From positions 34,898,501 through 34,962,500 of the forward strand of contig NC_088344.1 in the NCBI RefSeq assembly GCF_036884655.1: 64,000 bases of DNA, given 5' to 3'. Source of the DNA: Musa acuminata AAA Group. Lineage: Eukaryota > Streptophyta > Magnoliopsida > Zingiberales > Musaceae. Within the stretch, counting starts at the first letter, position 1. Every line of letters begins with the position of its first letter. Under the pieces are notes generated by a model that saw nothing but the letters and a program-made list of their open reading frames with translations, was not told the origin of the DNA and did not search any database. Shown here in pieces: positions 22,300 to 34,953 of this stretch. A program made the translations under genes and the position numbers.

Positions 22300-25270
22300 A
22301 AGATATCATTGACATCTTAGTCGGCCTGATATGATTTTGACTCTATGTATGTATGGTTGTTTGAGGTGTCTCCGAGGTAAAAATGTTAAACTCCCAATAT
22401 GCCATCTATACAAAGATCGAGGTCATGAGAGGTTTCTCGATCCGAACCCTCTTATGCCCAAGTTAATAACCCAAGGAAGGTGAGTAGTAAAAAATGATCT
22501 CCTTAGTAACTTTGCTAAAAGTGAGTATTTATACTTGGTTGAAGGTGAAATATTTTGTGGGCAGGCAACCCTTTGTCATCCTTAATAGCAATAAAGAAGG
22601 AGGCAGCCCACAATTATCTGCTTTGGACTCATGTCCATGTGGGCAGACAAAGAGGAGGCAAATTTTGTCTATGTGGCCGACACAACTATCACACATGCGG
22701 ACATGTATCGAATGATCATAGTCTTAATATTCGCCCCTATCATTTGTCCCCCTTAAGGCATACTTCAAGAGTTCTCGTAAAAGAGACCTAAAGTGTCTCG
22801 TATGGGTTATCCAACATATTAGGCTTATTCTTCTTTAATTGATTCTCCGATTGCATGTATCGAGCGGATGTTGATGAGAGTCAGAGACACTCGATCTCTA
22901 GGCATAAAGAGAATATATTTATTATTCTCGACAAGCAACTGACTAGGCACCATCTCATGCATATCTATGGTTTAGGCTGGCAGCATCTCGATTTGCAGTC
23001 AACCACCCTTCACGGCCCGGGTTGATGCTAATCTGGTAAGCACGTTGCTTGTGTTCTCTTCACGGAGAACTTGCAACACCTTAAGTTGACAAAGTACTTT
23101 GCCATGGTTATATCTCGAACTTCGTAGTTTCCTTTCACTTGGTTCACGATCAATTACGAGTTGTCGAACATTATTAGATCCTAAGCACTTGGGTGAGTCG
23201 AATCCCTGAGAGAAGTGCCACGTACTTGGCTTCATTGTAGAAATTTTGAACCTAAACTGAAGAGCTTGCTCGTACACTTGTCTGTTCAAGCCTTTCAAGA
23301 CAAGTTTGGTGTCGCCTCCTTCTGAAGTGGTGAAGTCATGCATGAACAATGTCCATATAGGTGAGGTTTGCTTGTCGGCCTCGGATAAATGAGGAGCTAG
23401 TTCTTTCTCTTTTCATTAATGGGCTTTTCATTACGTGAGGGTCTCTTAAGAGTACTTCTCTTTTATATGTAAGAAAACTTCAGTTATAGTCATATTTAAG
23501 GGGGTCAACTTAGAACTCGAGTAAGGTTGTTAGGGTTGTTTATTTTTCCTCTATTAAGGTGACATCGGGGTCAGGGTTGGCTGTGCCCACTTCTGCTTCA
23601 GCCTCTTACATGAGTCTTCATGCTTGCTCGAGACTATTACCTTAGCAATAATGTATTAATTGGCCTTTTTGAATACCTCAGGTATAATTATCGATGATCT
23701 CTATATCAATGTTCAAAAGAGATAGAGGGCCTCAGCCCTATTATAGAGGTCAATATTATGAGTGATGGATAGACATCTGCCATACTTTGGATCTCATTTG
23801 TAAACTGAGCAATGAAGTCTGCGAAGGTCTCCTCTTCTCCTTGCTAGAGTTTAAGGAGTGTTGCCATTGAAGACTAAGGGTATATGTTCTCGAGGAATTG
23901 TAGCTCAACCTCTCTTACTAGCCAAGTGAAAGAGCAGATAAAAAGTGGCTTCAGTCGAGCGTACTATTCTCATGTTGAATCTCTTAGCATGATTGGGAAA
24001 GTGCGACACAGTAAGATAAGGTGTCATATAGAGACATTTGGGTGTGAAAAGTTATATTATGCTCCATCTGATTAGCATTTCTATCGAATGCCTTCAAGGA
24101 TGGGAGACAAAAGCTGTAATGTGCTCCATTGGATTTTTTGGGTTAATGATGATTAATTCGAGGTAGGGTTAACTAGCACTTCCCCTTTTGACTGGTAGAG
24201 CTCTCGTCACACCTCCTCCAAACATTGGTTTATCTATCATAGTTGGACCAATAGGGAATCCTTCGTTGAGTTCGCTGACTGGGCCTTGGATTTAGATGGG
24301 GTAGATTACGGGTGGTGCGATCCATTGAATTATGTGATTTAAGACTGAAGTGCCCCCTCTACCAATGGTTTAATAAGCCTCAAGGATGTTGACACTACAT
24401 TAGGTTAGGGAATCTCGGTAGGTGATAGTGGCAATAGAGCTGGAGACTATGGTGGAGACTATGGTTGAGCTAGTGGCACCATTTGTTGGGCCAATTGGGG
24501 CACGAGCGAAGTGATTACTTGTATCATGCTTATTAATGTTTATATTTGCTAAGTAAAATTTAAGAATATCTTGATAAGAACGAATAAGTGGTTGTCCTTA
24601 GGGGTGAGAGACTAGGGTCATTAAATAGACGTTGATATCTCATCAGTTTCTGTATCAAGATAGCTGTATCAATATGTGAAAAGGGTGGTTACTCCCCTCT
24701 TAAGTGAAAGCATTATGGGTTAAGAGCAAAGTCTCTTCGCTCAAACAAGCATTCTAGCAACATCTAGTCTTCTTTCTAAAGCCAAACATATTACATAAAT
24801 ATGTCATTAATGTCCTGATCATATGACTATGACCTGTGTGCGTAAAATTGTCTGAAGTAAAATGTCGAGCTCTCTAGAAAGATTGATGTCACAAGAGGTT
24901 TCTCGATTCAATCTCTTTGACACCTAAATTACTAATACTACGAGGAAGATGAGAAGTAAAAAATGATCATTCTATAACTATACTAAAAATATTTTTTTTG
25001 TTTTTTTGTTTTTTTTTTTTGTGAGTAGATAGTCCTTGTCTCCGTAATGACATAACTTTCCACCTCCTTGTCTCCGTAAAGGGATAAAGGTAGATCCTTT
25101 GTGCGGTTATGTCAACGCCACTAACACAGCTGCCACGCATGGACTTGCAATTTTCCTTCGGACTCGGGTGATTGCCGAATTGAACTGCCATTGTTCCAGG
25201 CAGAGATGTCTTAAACTAAACTGGTTGTATGAGTTAATGATCTTCCCTGACAAGAACATATGGCCACAAA
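22300..25270 (-). mobile_element. Degenerate Ty3/gypsy-type LTR retrotransposon relic
   Basis: Two diverged terminal segments share the words AGAGGTTTCTCGAT and AGTAAAAAATGATC in the same order: about 22380-22520 and 24860-24990. They look like old LTRs. Between them, on the minus strand, a frame at 22999-23349 ends with EENTSNVLTRLAS, the end of the RNase H module of gypsy polyproteins (RxENxxADxLARLAS). It has lost the catalytic context through frameshifts. Sequence near 24480 reads like an eroded gag start on the minus strand. No intact protein remains. The boundaries are approximate. Confidence 0.5.
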
Positions 25271-25338
25271 TCTGTTATTGTTTCTAACTTCGCTCCTCTC
25301 CCCTCTCCACCCTCTTTTTGTTTTCCTTCATCAGTATG

Positions 25339-25340
<2 letters not shown>

Positions 25341-25415
<75 letters not shown>
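25341..25415. repeat. (CA)n(TA)n compound microsatellite
   Basis: About 31 CA units run to 25403, followed directly by TA units. The minus-strand Cys/Val ORF across it is an artefact. Confidence 0.97.
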
Positions 25416-25416
<1 letters not shown>

Positions 25417-25810
25417 AAAGCATGTAAGGTCCCTCATGAATGCTCATTCTACATAATATAATTCACATCATCTAATAACTAAGTTGGTGCATGTGCATGT
25501 GCATGTGCTGAGCATAAACCAGGCACATGCGTTCTTGAAGAAATGAGTTCAAGCAATGGCCAAGAAAGGATCCATACACACAACATTTAACTCAAGATGT
25601 GAAGAAATGTTTTTTTTCTGGTTTATAATTCACAATTTTTTCATATGAATTTTTATTTGAATTAGAATGTCAGCATCAATCATAGCTGGAAACAAAAGGC
25701 TATTAATCTAATGTGAGCCTGCAAAATCCATAAACAATAATCCAAAGCCCTCATAAGAGGAGCATATACATAAATAAAACACAAATGAAACTTAAAACAA
25801 TTTTGCTTAC

Positions 25811-26366
25811 CTGGTAAAGATCTTACTGGATCCTTGGGATCAAATCCTGCCTTCATCACTTGCCTTTAAAATAAAAAAAGAATACTTTGTAACTATGAGA
25901 AATGGAGACCAAGGGATATCATTATTTACATATAACTTCAACTCATAAATATATGTAAATAGACATCCTTTCTTGAAGATTATCATTAGAAATGGCATTA
26001 TTTATACCTAGGAGAAATATATACTGATAAGAAACCTTTTGAGTAGTGTCATGACAGCAGTAAAATGCATTCTTAAACAACTGAATTGCATGTAAAAAAT
26101 TGACATCAAACCTCTACTTGTATATTTTCTGCTAGGGTCGCAAGTGAAAAAAAATCCATAAACGAAAGATAGATTAGACTAATTAAGATCAAGTTAGTGT
26201 CTTTTTGTTCATCAAATATTACACAAAGAATATACCTATAAGACAAGTTATCGAGTTCAAGTTGATCCTGCCTCATAAAACAAACATTCACAGCAAGGGC
26301 AATAATGGAGGTTCTCTCTCTTTTCAATTCTCTCTTGGAAAGTTTGGTCAGCATAGACATGGTATT
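25811..26366 (-). CDS. Orphan exon pair of unknown gene
   Basis: Two minus-strand exon-like segments fit each other. The first, 26366-26236, follows acceptor TGTACAG, contains an ATG at 26360, and reads MSMLTKLSKRELKRERTSII... ending in DNLSY. It ends in phase 2 at a GTATAT donor. The second, 25863-25811, follows a T-rich acceptor (TTTTAAAG), continues in phase as QVMKAGFDPKDPVRSLP, and ends at a good GTAAGC donor. The joined product would be basic then mixed. I do not recognise it. No next exon was found before the microsatellite and retroelement relic on its 3' side, so the gene may be truncated, or the exons may belong to the longer membrane-protein transcription unit upstream. Confidence 0.3.
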
Positions 26367-26783
26367 CTGTACACTTAGTATGCACCTTTATGGCAAAAAG
26401 GGAGAATGTTGACCAGCTTAATAGCTTTCAATTTGTCCAATATACAATTTAATGATGGCCATGAAACAAAAAGTAATTTATACACATTCAGACTGCAACT
26501 CGACAAATACAACAAGTTAGAGTAATTTAAACAGTTTCCTGGCACGATAAATACAGAAATTTAGGTGACTCACCAACTGAGCAAGTTGTCATCACACAAG
26601 ATGCCTCAAGATCCACCATCCAAGTAGTTAGCCAACTAAGCAAAATGTTTGACTACGTGGCATGAGTATCTTGAGATCAGAATTCTTTATTATTCTCCAG
26701 ATGACAACACACTAGTCTTTTGATCTTCAAAGAATGAGGGAATATTCTCATCAGAACAGAACAGTAAGATATGTTCATGTCAA

Positions 26784-26867
26784 CTAGACAGCCCCTTTTT
26801 TCTTTTCTCTCTGAGGCTTTCGTTGAGCAATGACACCATAATTCGATGATGTAAGAGTGCTGTGGTT
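26784..26867 (-). CDS. Candidate alternative last exon of the membrane-protein gene
   Basis: After a T-rich stretch and acceptor (CGCCTAAG, ending at 26868), a 28-codon frame reads NHSTLTSSNYGVIAQRKPQR and ends in a lysine-rich tail with TAG at 26784. It is in phase with the GTATAT donor that closes the exon ending at 28554. It is more protein-like than the 15-residue end at 28473-28426. The splice choice cannot be settled from sequence alone. Confidence 0.4.
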   Translation of the reverse strand, partial: NHSTLTSSNYGVIAQRKPQREKKKGAV

Positions 26868-27746
26868 CTTAGGCGAACAAAAAATTTGAGAATATCACTC
26901 TGATGAAGACATTGACTGCCACAACATGCCAATGGCTGCTGCAGTATGAAAGAAATGGATTACAGTGCATAGTAACTACCAGTCACTATAGACATTACTT
27001 TAAATTCCAAAAGAATGCATACTGATGTTATTTAGCAGCTAGTGAATCACTACAAATAGCAGGTATTGCTCAAGAATCATTCTAAGCATATTTTTTTAAG
27101 CAACAAAAATCATAAAAATGAGGTCATGATAATCATATTAAGCACTTCATTCAAAGTTTCCATGGATATGATAAGTTTGTTGTCTTGGACCTATCATGAT
27201 TCATTACAGGCATAGGTTACCCAAAAATATTGCATTTGGGGCAAGGACCACAAGATTAGAAATATAACCAACAACTGAAACCACATGTCCTGCCTGTTGA
27301 CAGCCACAATGATCAGGATAGCAAGTCAGCAATATATGGTCAAGATTCTATCTTTTGTAGGTCCAAGGACAAGGGACCGGATCAGATTGCTAACTCTAAT
27401 GAATACACCCCACCGAAACCTCAATTCCTATATCCAGATCACTAAGGAGGATTAAGCTTCCACACAACTTGAACCAATCCATCTGGCTAAGTCTTCCAGA
27501 GATGAACCCAAGGGGCCCTAAGTGATTGTTAGAGAAGCAATGGCAGGCTGATCACTCTTCACAACCTCACAACCAATGACATCAACACTGACAACACAAT
27601 CAAGTCCATAAACCATCTCTAACTTGGAGTTCACCTGAAGAGAAACTGAGTTGAATCACAAGGCACCAAAAGCACCTCTAAAAGCTTGAGTTGATCACCT
27701 GGAAAGCAACGGGCAAAAGCCAGACACTGGACTCTCATAGTCAGCC

Positions 27747-27910
27747 TGTCATGATCTGGTTCGATAAGATAACTAATCTACTAACTTGATAGGCATGAAT
27801 CACTAACTCAAAATGTCTAAATCCAGGTTAATAGTAGTACATCCATCGAGCTCTTACAAGCCAATTCAAATCATTATCGACTTCTGATGTGAGACTATAC
27901 TTTAGGGTCC
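27747..27910. repeat. Further copy of the dispersed LTR-like unit
   Basis: This segment begins GTCATGATCTGGTTCGATAAG and continues with AAAATG...TTAATAGTAGTACAT...TCTTACAAGCCAAT...GTGAGACTA. These are the same ordered words as the copies at 21.5-22.2 kb, in the same orientation, with moderate divergence. It lacks the primer-site-like end. It lies between the two candidate terminal exons of the membrane-protein gene. Confidence 0.4.
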
Positions 27911-28425
27911 TATGCAAACAACACGACAAGAAGAGACTTTACACCTAAGAAAAACTAATAACGTAATTGCAAGTCAAAGGTGATGAAACTAAACTACCAA
28001 GCAATAAGGTAACATCTTTCATGAATGTATTACCATCAACAGTATCAACCAGAAACAACAGGATATCATATTAAACAAGACTTTTCAAGGAATCCTCCGA
28101 TGTAATTAATGATTGTTAGTCTAGGTCTTTTGATAGAAACCACAAAACAAAACATGCAATTCGTCATGCTACTGGATTTGTATGGTTTTAGTTTGACCTG
28201 CCTTAAAGGCTGCAACAAACAAAGATAAAAACCTCAAACTAAAGAATGCTAAAAGACCTCAAAATAAACAAACAATCTGAAAGACACTTGGAACAGAGCC
28301 TAACTAATCAAGAATGCTTTAAAGAAGTCAAAGATCAACTTCCACATCAACATAATGAAATTCATACTTAACAGGCTCATCAGTTGAACATGGAAATGTT
28401 TAAACAAAATTTCTTAAACTGCCTG

Positions 28426-31400
28426 CTAATCTTGACTTGTGCTTCCGATCAGGATAGACTCTGGAAAAACATTCTGCGCAAAAAAAAAAAATAGTTTCAT
28501 GAAGCTCTTAGTCAAAAACTGCAGCTAACATATATGAGAAAAATTATATATACCATCTGATTAGAGCTTTTATATGTCTTCTGTGGACATGTAGAATCCA
28601 TCCTACATATTTGCTTCCTTATATGGAGAGATCCAATTCCAGATAACATACCTATGATGGAATTTCTAACTGGCTTTGTTCTGCTTCTCATATTCAAGTT
28701 ACTATGTCCCCATGTGTACCTGACATATATCCTCAACTACAAAAATTAAATTTAGTAAGGGAATTAGTCTATGAGAAAAAAATTGTCAGTTAGGATGGCT
28801 AACTACCTTATCCCAGTGCTGCTGAGCACGCCTGCGTCTTCTAATATCCCGCATCTCAGTATCATCCATCTGCAGCTTCTTGATTCTGGATTCACACTAT
28901 GATATCACAGTCAATTACTTCACCAAGGATGGTTACGTGAAATTGCGTAGGTGAATGGTTCTTATGCTAATTATTTATAAAGAATGTTGCCAGTCTAACA
29001 TAAGAACCTTTTGTTACGAAAAGATAAAGAAAAATATGCTACTCCAAGGTGTCATTAGAGGAAAAAAACTTCAGTTAAACTTCCATAAAACAAATGTTAA
29101 ATATCAAATAGTAAGTACAACAAAGTCTTACCTGATGTAAAAAATACAAAGAAATTGCAAGGGTAATGGTACAAAGGCCACCAACATCCGAAAGCAAAGC
29201 CACTGCATTCATCAGAAATTAACAAGTTATATTTGCTTTCAAAAATAAAAATGTGAGCATCTCATAATACTCAATAAACTTGGGGTTCAGACACAAATTA
29301 AACACCCAAAATAATGTGTTTGGTAGCATGTTCTAACCAGCAAAAGAAACCCAAACAGGCCCAACATCATCTAGTTGTTGAACCCAAACAGCAAAAGGAA
29401 CCCAAACAGGCCCAATAAAAATGTGAGCATCTCATGGCACATCATGAGTACATATGTGTAAACTCTTACTAACCAATCTGATCAATGAACCTAAAACTTG
29501 TTGAATCCGACCTGAATTCTAACTTGCTTCTGGAAGAACAAGATAAAATAAATGAGGCTTTCCTATGAAAGGAGCTAAAAAAAAAAGATCGCTGATGGCA
29601 GGTAGGTCTGTAGTTTGTTAATTGGCATGGTAAAAGCTAACTGGCATAAGTTTTGAGCAAAACATTGGCACAATGTTCCATTTTCCTTATAAAATTCTTA
29701 TAACTCCAATACGGAAGTTAGACCAAAGTTTATTCTTCACTTGATCCACAGTTTTCCCAAGTCATTTGGCCAGAAAATGGCTAACCTTTTGTCTTATGAC
29801 AGCATTGCTGTAAATCAAACAGGCTTATAGAGAATAACATAAAATGTAAACCATAAAGTGCTATTGTAAATTTTGTAGTAACCAACTGAAAAGTAGAGCC
29901 CAACACTGTAGCCTTTAAGTGGACCATGTAGCAAGCAGAGTACAATTACAATGGAGGGCTAGTAAAAGCAGCATTTCTTACCAATCCCTAATATGTTTTC
30001 TTTGTCAATCTCCACAATGTAATCGGAGAGATAGCTGATGCATAATGTAGTATTTACTAGTCCATCTTTGGAACTTCGAAGAGAGGCTCGAAGCTTGTCA
30101 ATCTCATAAAAAAATGAACCAGGAAGAAAATCATGAACCAAAGGCTGAATCAACCACAGATTATCTTTTAGATAGTCAAATTTCTGAGGGAACAAATGAA
30201 TCTTCATGATATTGAGGTCTGGCCCTCGAAAAGTTACTGCCCTATTGTGCAAATAGCTCCCTGAATTTAGTGTGCCACTGACATAGCTCACATGTCTGTT
30301 ATCATTATGGGCTTTGGCTGAAAGATTGAACTGAAAACCAACAGCAGCTGCAGGATCATCAGGAAGGTCAACAAACTGCCATGAAATATAGTGGTCACCA
30401 GTTGGAATCTGACAATTGTTGCATTTTAGCGATACAGTGGGTCCCCAGGTTGTGTTGTAACAAGAATAGTTTGCATAATTTGATAAAGGGAAAACTTTGC
30501 AGTCGATAAAACCTGGAGTCCCAATCACCAATTTATCGAGGCCTCGCATATGTGAACAACTCATGCTAGAAACTGTAGTTATATTAAATTCAAAACTGAT
30601 GAATGATTTCAGATCCATAGCATTGCTTGGTCTGACTCTGTGAACCTCAATGCTTCTTCTTGTGATAAGTTGATAAAGCAACCTGCAATGATACAATGTG
30701 AGTAACCATATTCTCTTCTTTTCCCTTCTCTTTTTCTTCTGAAAAAGAGAAACTAGATTTTTTTTTCCTAGGGGAGATAAAGAAAGCACATGAACGACAA
30801 TCAGAGCATAGATCCTGTTGATCACTCACGCAGATAAAAGACCGATGAACAAAATCCAGCTCACTACAGACAATGTCCCACCCAGCTCGGATTTTCTCTT
30901 TCTCACAACCTTGTTATCATCCTACAAGCAAAAAAGATATATTAGTTGAAGTCACTCCTCCGAACTACTGAAGTGTTCCTGTTTTCCAAGAAAATGTCCA
31001 GATTTAACTACCATGCATGTCAAGAATGTAGAATGGTGAACACACAAAAGTTCGATATTTTCTAGAATGGAGAGCAGAAGCTATAACAAACTAGTACAAA
31101 TATGCAATGTATGCTTACGAACTTAGTAGAGTTATCGCATGGCGAGAGTACATTACTGGAATTGACATCCCTTTCAATGACTGAAGATGCTGGGCATTTA
31201 GTCGCCCTATAGGCACATTATGATCCATGATACGTGAACGAATGGTCTATGTATAGAGCACAACGGATCTTGCATTCAACTATTGTACATTACAAGGGAT
31301 TCCTCCAGTCTATGATAGGTCAAGCTTCACTGACGCCCCCAAGATTCAATTTTTCTTTGATCTGCAAAACCTAATTACGGATAAAACCTCATTTATCCAT

Positions 31401-32546
31401 TCGAATTTCACGAAAACAATCATTTTAAGTTTTGAATATAGGGAAGAAAAATGGATAAATTTCAAGAAATCGTTCGAGAGAACAAAAAGTATGAAGGGCG
31501 AAGGAACGGACTCCTACCGACCCGCGCCGTGTGGGCCGACGCAGATCCACCACCGCGCGCCGGAGCAAGTCCACACTCGACGGAGTCGAATGATAGCCCG
31601 GATCGCGCGTGGCACGACGACGAGGATGAGGCGGCGCCTCCGATCCCTTCCTGGAAGAGGAAGCAAAGAGCGAACTAAGCATCGCTTCCCCCATCTCAAA
31701 CGGAAGATGGAACTGTAACGAAACCGTTATAACGAAAAAGTTACAACAGAGTAACGGCGTTACCATCCTACAGCGTTAGAATAAATCGTTACGATTTATT
31801 GACGGGACGTGAGGGTTAAAGTCAAAATCGATGTGGCATTGGAGATCCAAAGTCAAGTCAAACGATATAAGCAGAGGACCAACACGACCGCTTTGATGCG
31901 GGAGCGACAGCCTGATCCAGCGGTGCACCACAACCGCACCATCCACGTGCCCTTCTTTCGTACAATAATCACCAGAGAATTGGAATCTTAAAGAAGACAT
32001 TTGAGGATTTCCTGTCTTCAGACCAACAGATTACCGCTCAACTGTTCCTTATGATTGAGACATGTGGGACGGATCCCTGTAGTCTGTGCGTAGTCAATCC
32101 TATACCCTGTCCGGTCTCTCACAGTAAAACAAAAGGTTGGCAGGGAAGGAGGAGAAGGAAGCAGGGAAACGAACCCGGTCATGGTTAGTGGCGAACAAGT
32201 CCAGCTGAGCAATCGACCACCTAATCCGAAACCACACGGTCCGCCCGCCGTCGATTCTCCCGAGCCGGACCGCGACGCAGAAGGCCAGCCAGACGAGCGT
32301 CACCACCAGCACCGCCCTCAGCAGCGCGTCCTCAGACCGCACCATCCGCTCCAGCGACTCCAGCGGCAGCACCGTGTCGAGGAAGGGCCGCCCGGCCGGT
32401 CCCGCCCTGGTCCCCACCGTCCAGTCGCCGTCTCCCGGCTCGAACAACCTGCAGCCGCCGCTCCGGTCCCTGTAGTACCCGGGGTTGCACGCGCACAGCG
32501 TGGAGTCGTAGGCGAAGGAATTCTCCGGGCAGCGGATCGGATCCAT
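28426..32546 (-). CDS. Plant integral membrane protein of unknown function
   Basis: Seven exons join in phase: 32546-32175, 30921-30830, 30682-29982, 29202-29132, 28896-28807, 28736-28554, 28473-28426, giving 518 residues. The N-terminus has an EGF-like cysteine pattern (CPENSFAYDSTLCACNPGYY). Membrane helices are near residues 80-98 (VLVVTLVWLAFCVAV), around 140-160 (LSVVSWILFIGLLSALLY) and around 410-436 (VALLSDVGGLCTITLAISLYF). A roughly 250-residue loop between helices 2 and 3 has several N-glycosylation sequons and paired cysteines, so it is probably lumenal or extracellular. The tail is basic (DIRRRRRAQQHWDK). The last exon is uncertain. An alternative terminal exon at 26867-26784, also phase 0, would end in RKPQREKKKGAV and reads more like a conserved basic tail. 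No function is assigned. Confidence 0.75.
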
Positions 32547-34348
32547 CGCTCCGAAAACCCTCCTCCGGGTCGTGCTCCTTCTGCAGCGAAGGAGACGGAG
32601 GAAGAAGCGTCCGCTTTATGGAGGAGGCAAAGAAGAGTCTGTAAGGAATAAGGCGGTGTGATGGCGGTCTCTTTCCGAGACGGTAAAGACGGTGGGGGGG
32701 GGAGGAAAGAAGGGAAGCCGAGGTGGGAGGGAATCGAGAGATCCTCCTCCGGGAGAGGAGTGGGGCCGAGCAGAGAGCTTGCAATGATAGCTAAGCATGC
32801 GCTGGGCGGCGCTGGACGACGATGAGTGGCTTCATGAGAACGAGCGAGCTGGCGTTGGTTGTGCCCCGGTTTCGTGGCGGGCGTGCGACATTCGATCCCT
32901 TATCCGCCAAACCATAATACTCCATGTGTTCCTGTGGACGTGAAGTCGAGGCAACCCCACCTAATCTATAAGACAGGCACCGCGAAAAAACAGGCCGACG
33001 CGACGGGCTTCCATTGGTCCAACGCAGCGGGACCCACCCCTATCCCAAGCATTCTACTCCCTTTGATCTCTTTGCTTCTTTCCTCTTTTTTCCTTTCTCG
33101 GGGAGCAAGGCTTTGATATGGAATATGTGAAATTGAAATAATAAGGAAATTATGATTTTTTTTAATATTTATTTATAAATTCTAATATTTAATACTAAAT
33201 TAGGATTAACGTTTTAGAAAATGTTTAAATTTTTATCATAAAATTATTTCATATAACTTGTTTTAAAAAATTAAAAAAATTATTACATCAAATGATATAT
33301 ATGACATTGACACGTATAATATTATACTAATCAACTCGGATATCCCAATAAAGACATTCAACAAAAATTTTAAAGATTCATAATTTGTCATAAAAACATA
33401 CATAGTAAAAGAAAGGATATATATATATATATATGTGTGTGTGCGCGCATGCGTGTGTGTGCATAAATATGAATAAAAGTAATATCAATATAAAGTTTTG
33501 AATGATTTAAGATTAATAGTTATCAGTAAAAGATCATTAATAATTTCATTTAAAAATCAATTAGAAACTTTTTTTTTACACAAAATCAATTAAGTATTCT
33601 TTGAGACCTAATTAATGCTCTAAAATTAAAAAGGTACAACACAACAAGAAAAACAAATTTAAACAATTAAATGGAATTATAGATTTTGGATAAAAAAAGG
33701 TCTTTTTTTATTAATAAAATAAGTAACTATAATTATCCCTTTATTAGTCTTCTTTTCTTGATTTGAGTATTGAAGTTTGAAAAAGGCAAATAAATAGCTC
33801 AGCAAATTGATGCCTTGATTCTTGCAAATCATTTGGCAGCTTAGTTTAGTGTTTTAAGACCTTACTTACAAGTTTAAAAGCAATTAGTCAAAGAATTAAA
33901 GTTAACCCATGGTTTAGAGCAAAGAAATAAAGGTTAGACAAGTGTGCTTTACAGGCTATAAATATTCCACCAATTACCTCGACTTCCATATGCTTCAGTG
34001 CTGTCCTAGTAATTTGAGAATCCACCGAAAGATGTAGCAATGATGGGAAAGGAATATGAAAAGAGATGTCCCGTAATTTCTATGTGCAAAAGATAATGAA
34101 GCACCAAACCATCAACTCATGCAATCTAGAAAAAGGAAGGTGATATCAACATAAATATACAAAACCAGGCTATCCAACAACCAAAGGAATTAGAATCTAG
34201 CTAGTGAGGATCGACAGCACCACTCTCAAGTCACAAGCTGCAGTCCCAAAAGCTAAAAAGCAGGCTTCAAACTCTAAAAAGATTGATTCCCTCTCCTCCA
34301 TTTGTAATCTGTGCAACACTAAACCATGCATCAAAGATGAAGATATGG

Positions 34349-34387
<39 letters not shown>

Positions 34388-34509
34388 TGAATTCATATCA
34401 GCAACTTCATAATAGTTATGTACATATATATGTCTCACAAAGTCACTCTTCTCTATATGTTGAGATATCGTAGGATATATGAAGTCTTAACCTGTTCTTT
34501 CTCCTCAGA
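32547..34509. other. Intergenic DNA between membrane-protein and bHLH genes
   Basis: The left part (to about 33.1 kb) is GC-rich promoter DNA of the membrane-protein gene. The rest is very AT-rich. It contains short (AT)n and (GT)n runs near 33418-33460 and an (AG)n tract at 34352-34385 within the likely 3' flank of the bHLH gene. No gene is seen. Confidence 0.5.
34352..34385. repeat. (AG)n microsatellite
   Basis: An uninterrupted AG repeat about 125 bases downstream of the bHLH stop codon. Confidence 0.95.
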
Positions 34510-34953
34510 TCATGGACCGTAAGAAGAGGAAGAATCCACGATGCCTTGCATGAGCTCTACCTGCATGCTAAGGCACTTTATGTAGTCCGCAGTCTCCTCG
34601 AGCAAGGTGCAGTAGTCCATGCCTGCTCCTCCCGGCACCAGCTGTCGGAGGCCTTCCGCCCGGTTTCCGGCGGTGGTGCTTAGTCTTCTTGGAGCAACAG
34701 CTCGGCGTCGAGCCCGGTGGTGGAGCCTGCGAAGCACAGCCCGGCTCCAACCACGACCGGTGCCGGCCGAGTAGGCCATGGACGCATAGGCGGCGCGCTC
34801 TATTCTACGGCCTCGACAGGTGCGAGAGGAGGCGGGCGTCGTTCGGTGCACGAGGGAGAGGGCTCTCAGGAAGCGGAAGGCCAGCATGAGCTTGGAAGGG
34901 CCAAGGGTTGGATTAGGGTTAGGGTTGCCGCAGGCGGAGTTCTCGCTGTCCAT
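34510..34953 (-). CDS. Atypical (non-DNA-binding) bHLH protein, IBH1/bHLH147-150-like
   Basis: Single-exon protein of 147 residues from ATG 34953. The C-terminal third has the degenerate helix-loop-helix of the IBH1/AIF family: a GWSRAVLRRLHHRARRR segment, then LRQLVPGG, then LLEETADYIKCLSMQVELMQ. It lacks the Glu/Arg basic region needed for E-box binding. Family members act in the nucleus as antagonists that sequester other HLH proteins and restrain cell elongation in brassinosteroid and gibberellin signalling. The stretch KLMLAFRFLRALSLVHR near residue 22 matches the start region of IBH1-like proteins. TATATATA lies only 8 bases upstream of the ATG, so translation may instead begin at ATG 34887 (125 residues) if that box is the functional TATA. 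Confidence 0.8.
   Translation of the reverse strand: MDSENSACGNPNPNPTLGPSKLMLAFRFLRALSLVHRTTPASSRTCRGRRIERAAYASMAYSAGTGRGWSRAVLRRLHHRARRRAVAPRRLSTTAGNRAEGLRQLVPGGAGMDYCTLLEETADYIKCLSMQVELMQGIVDSSSSYGP

Noticed and set aside
25234..25437. Cys/Val-repeat ORF
   Set aside because: Translation of the CA microsatellite.
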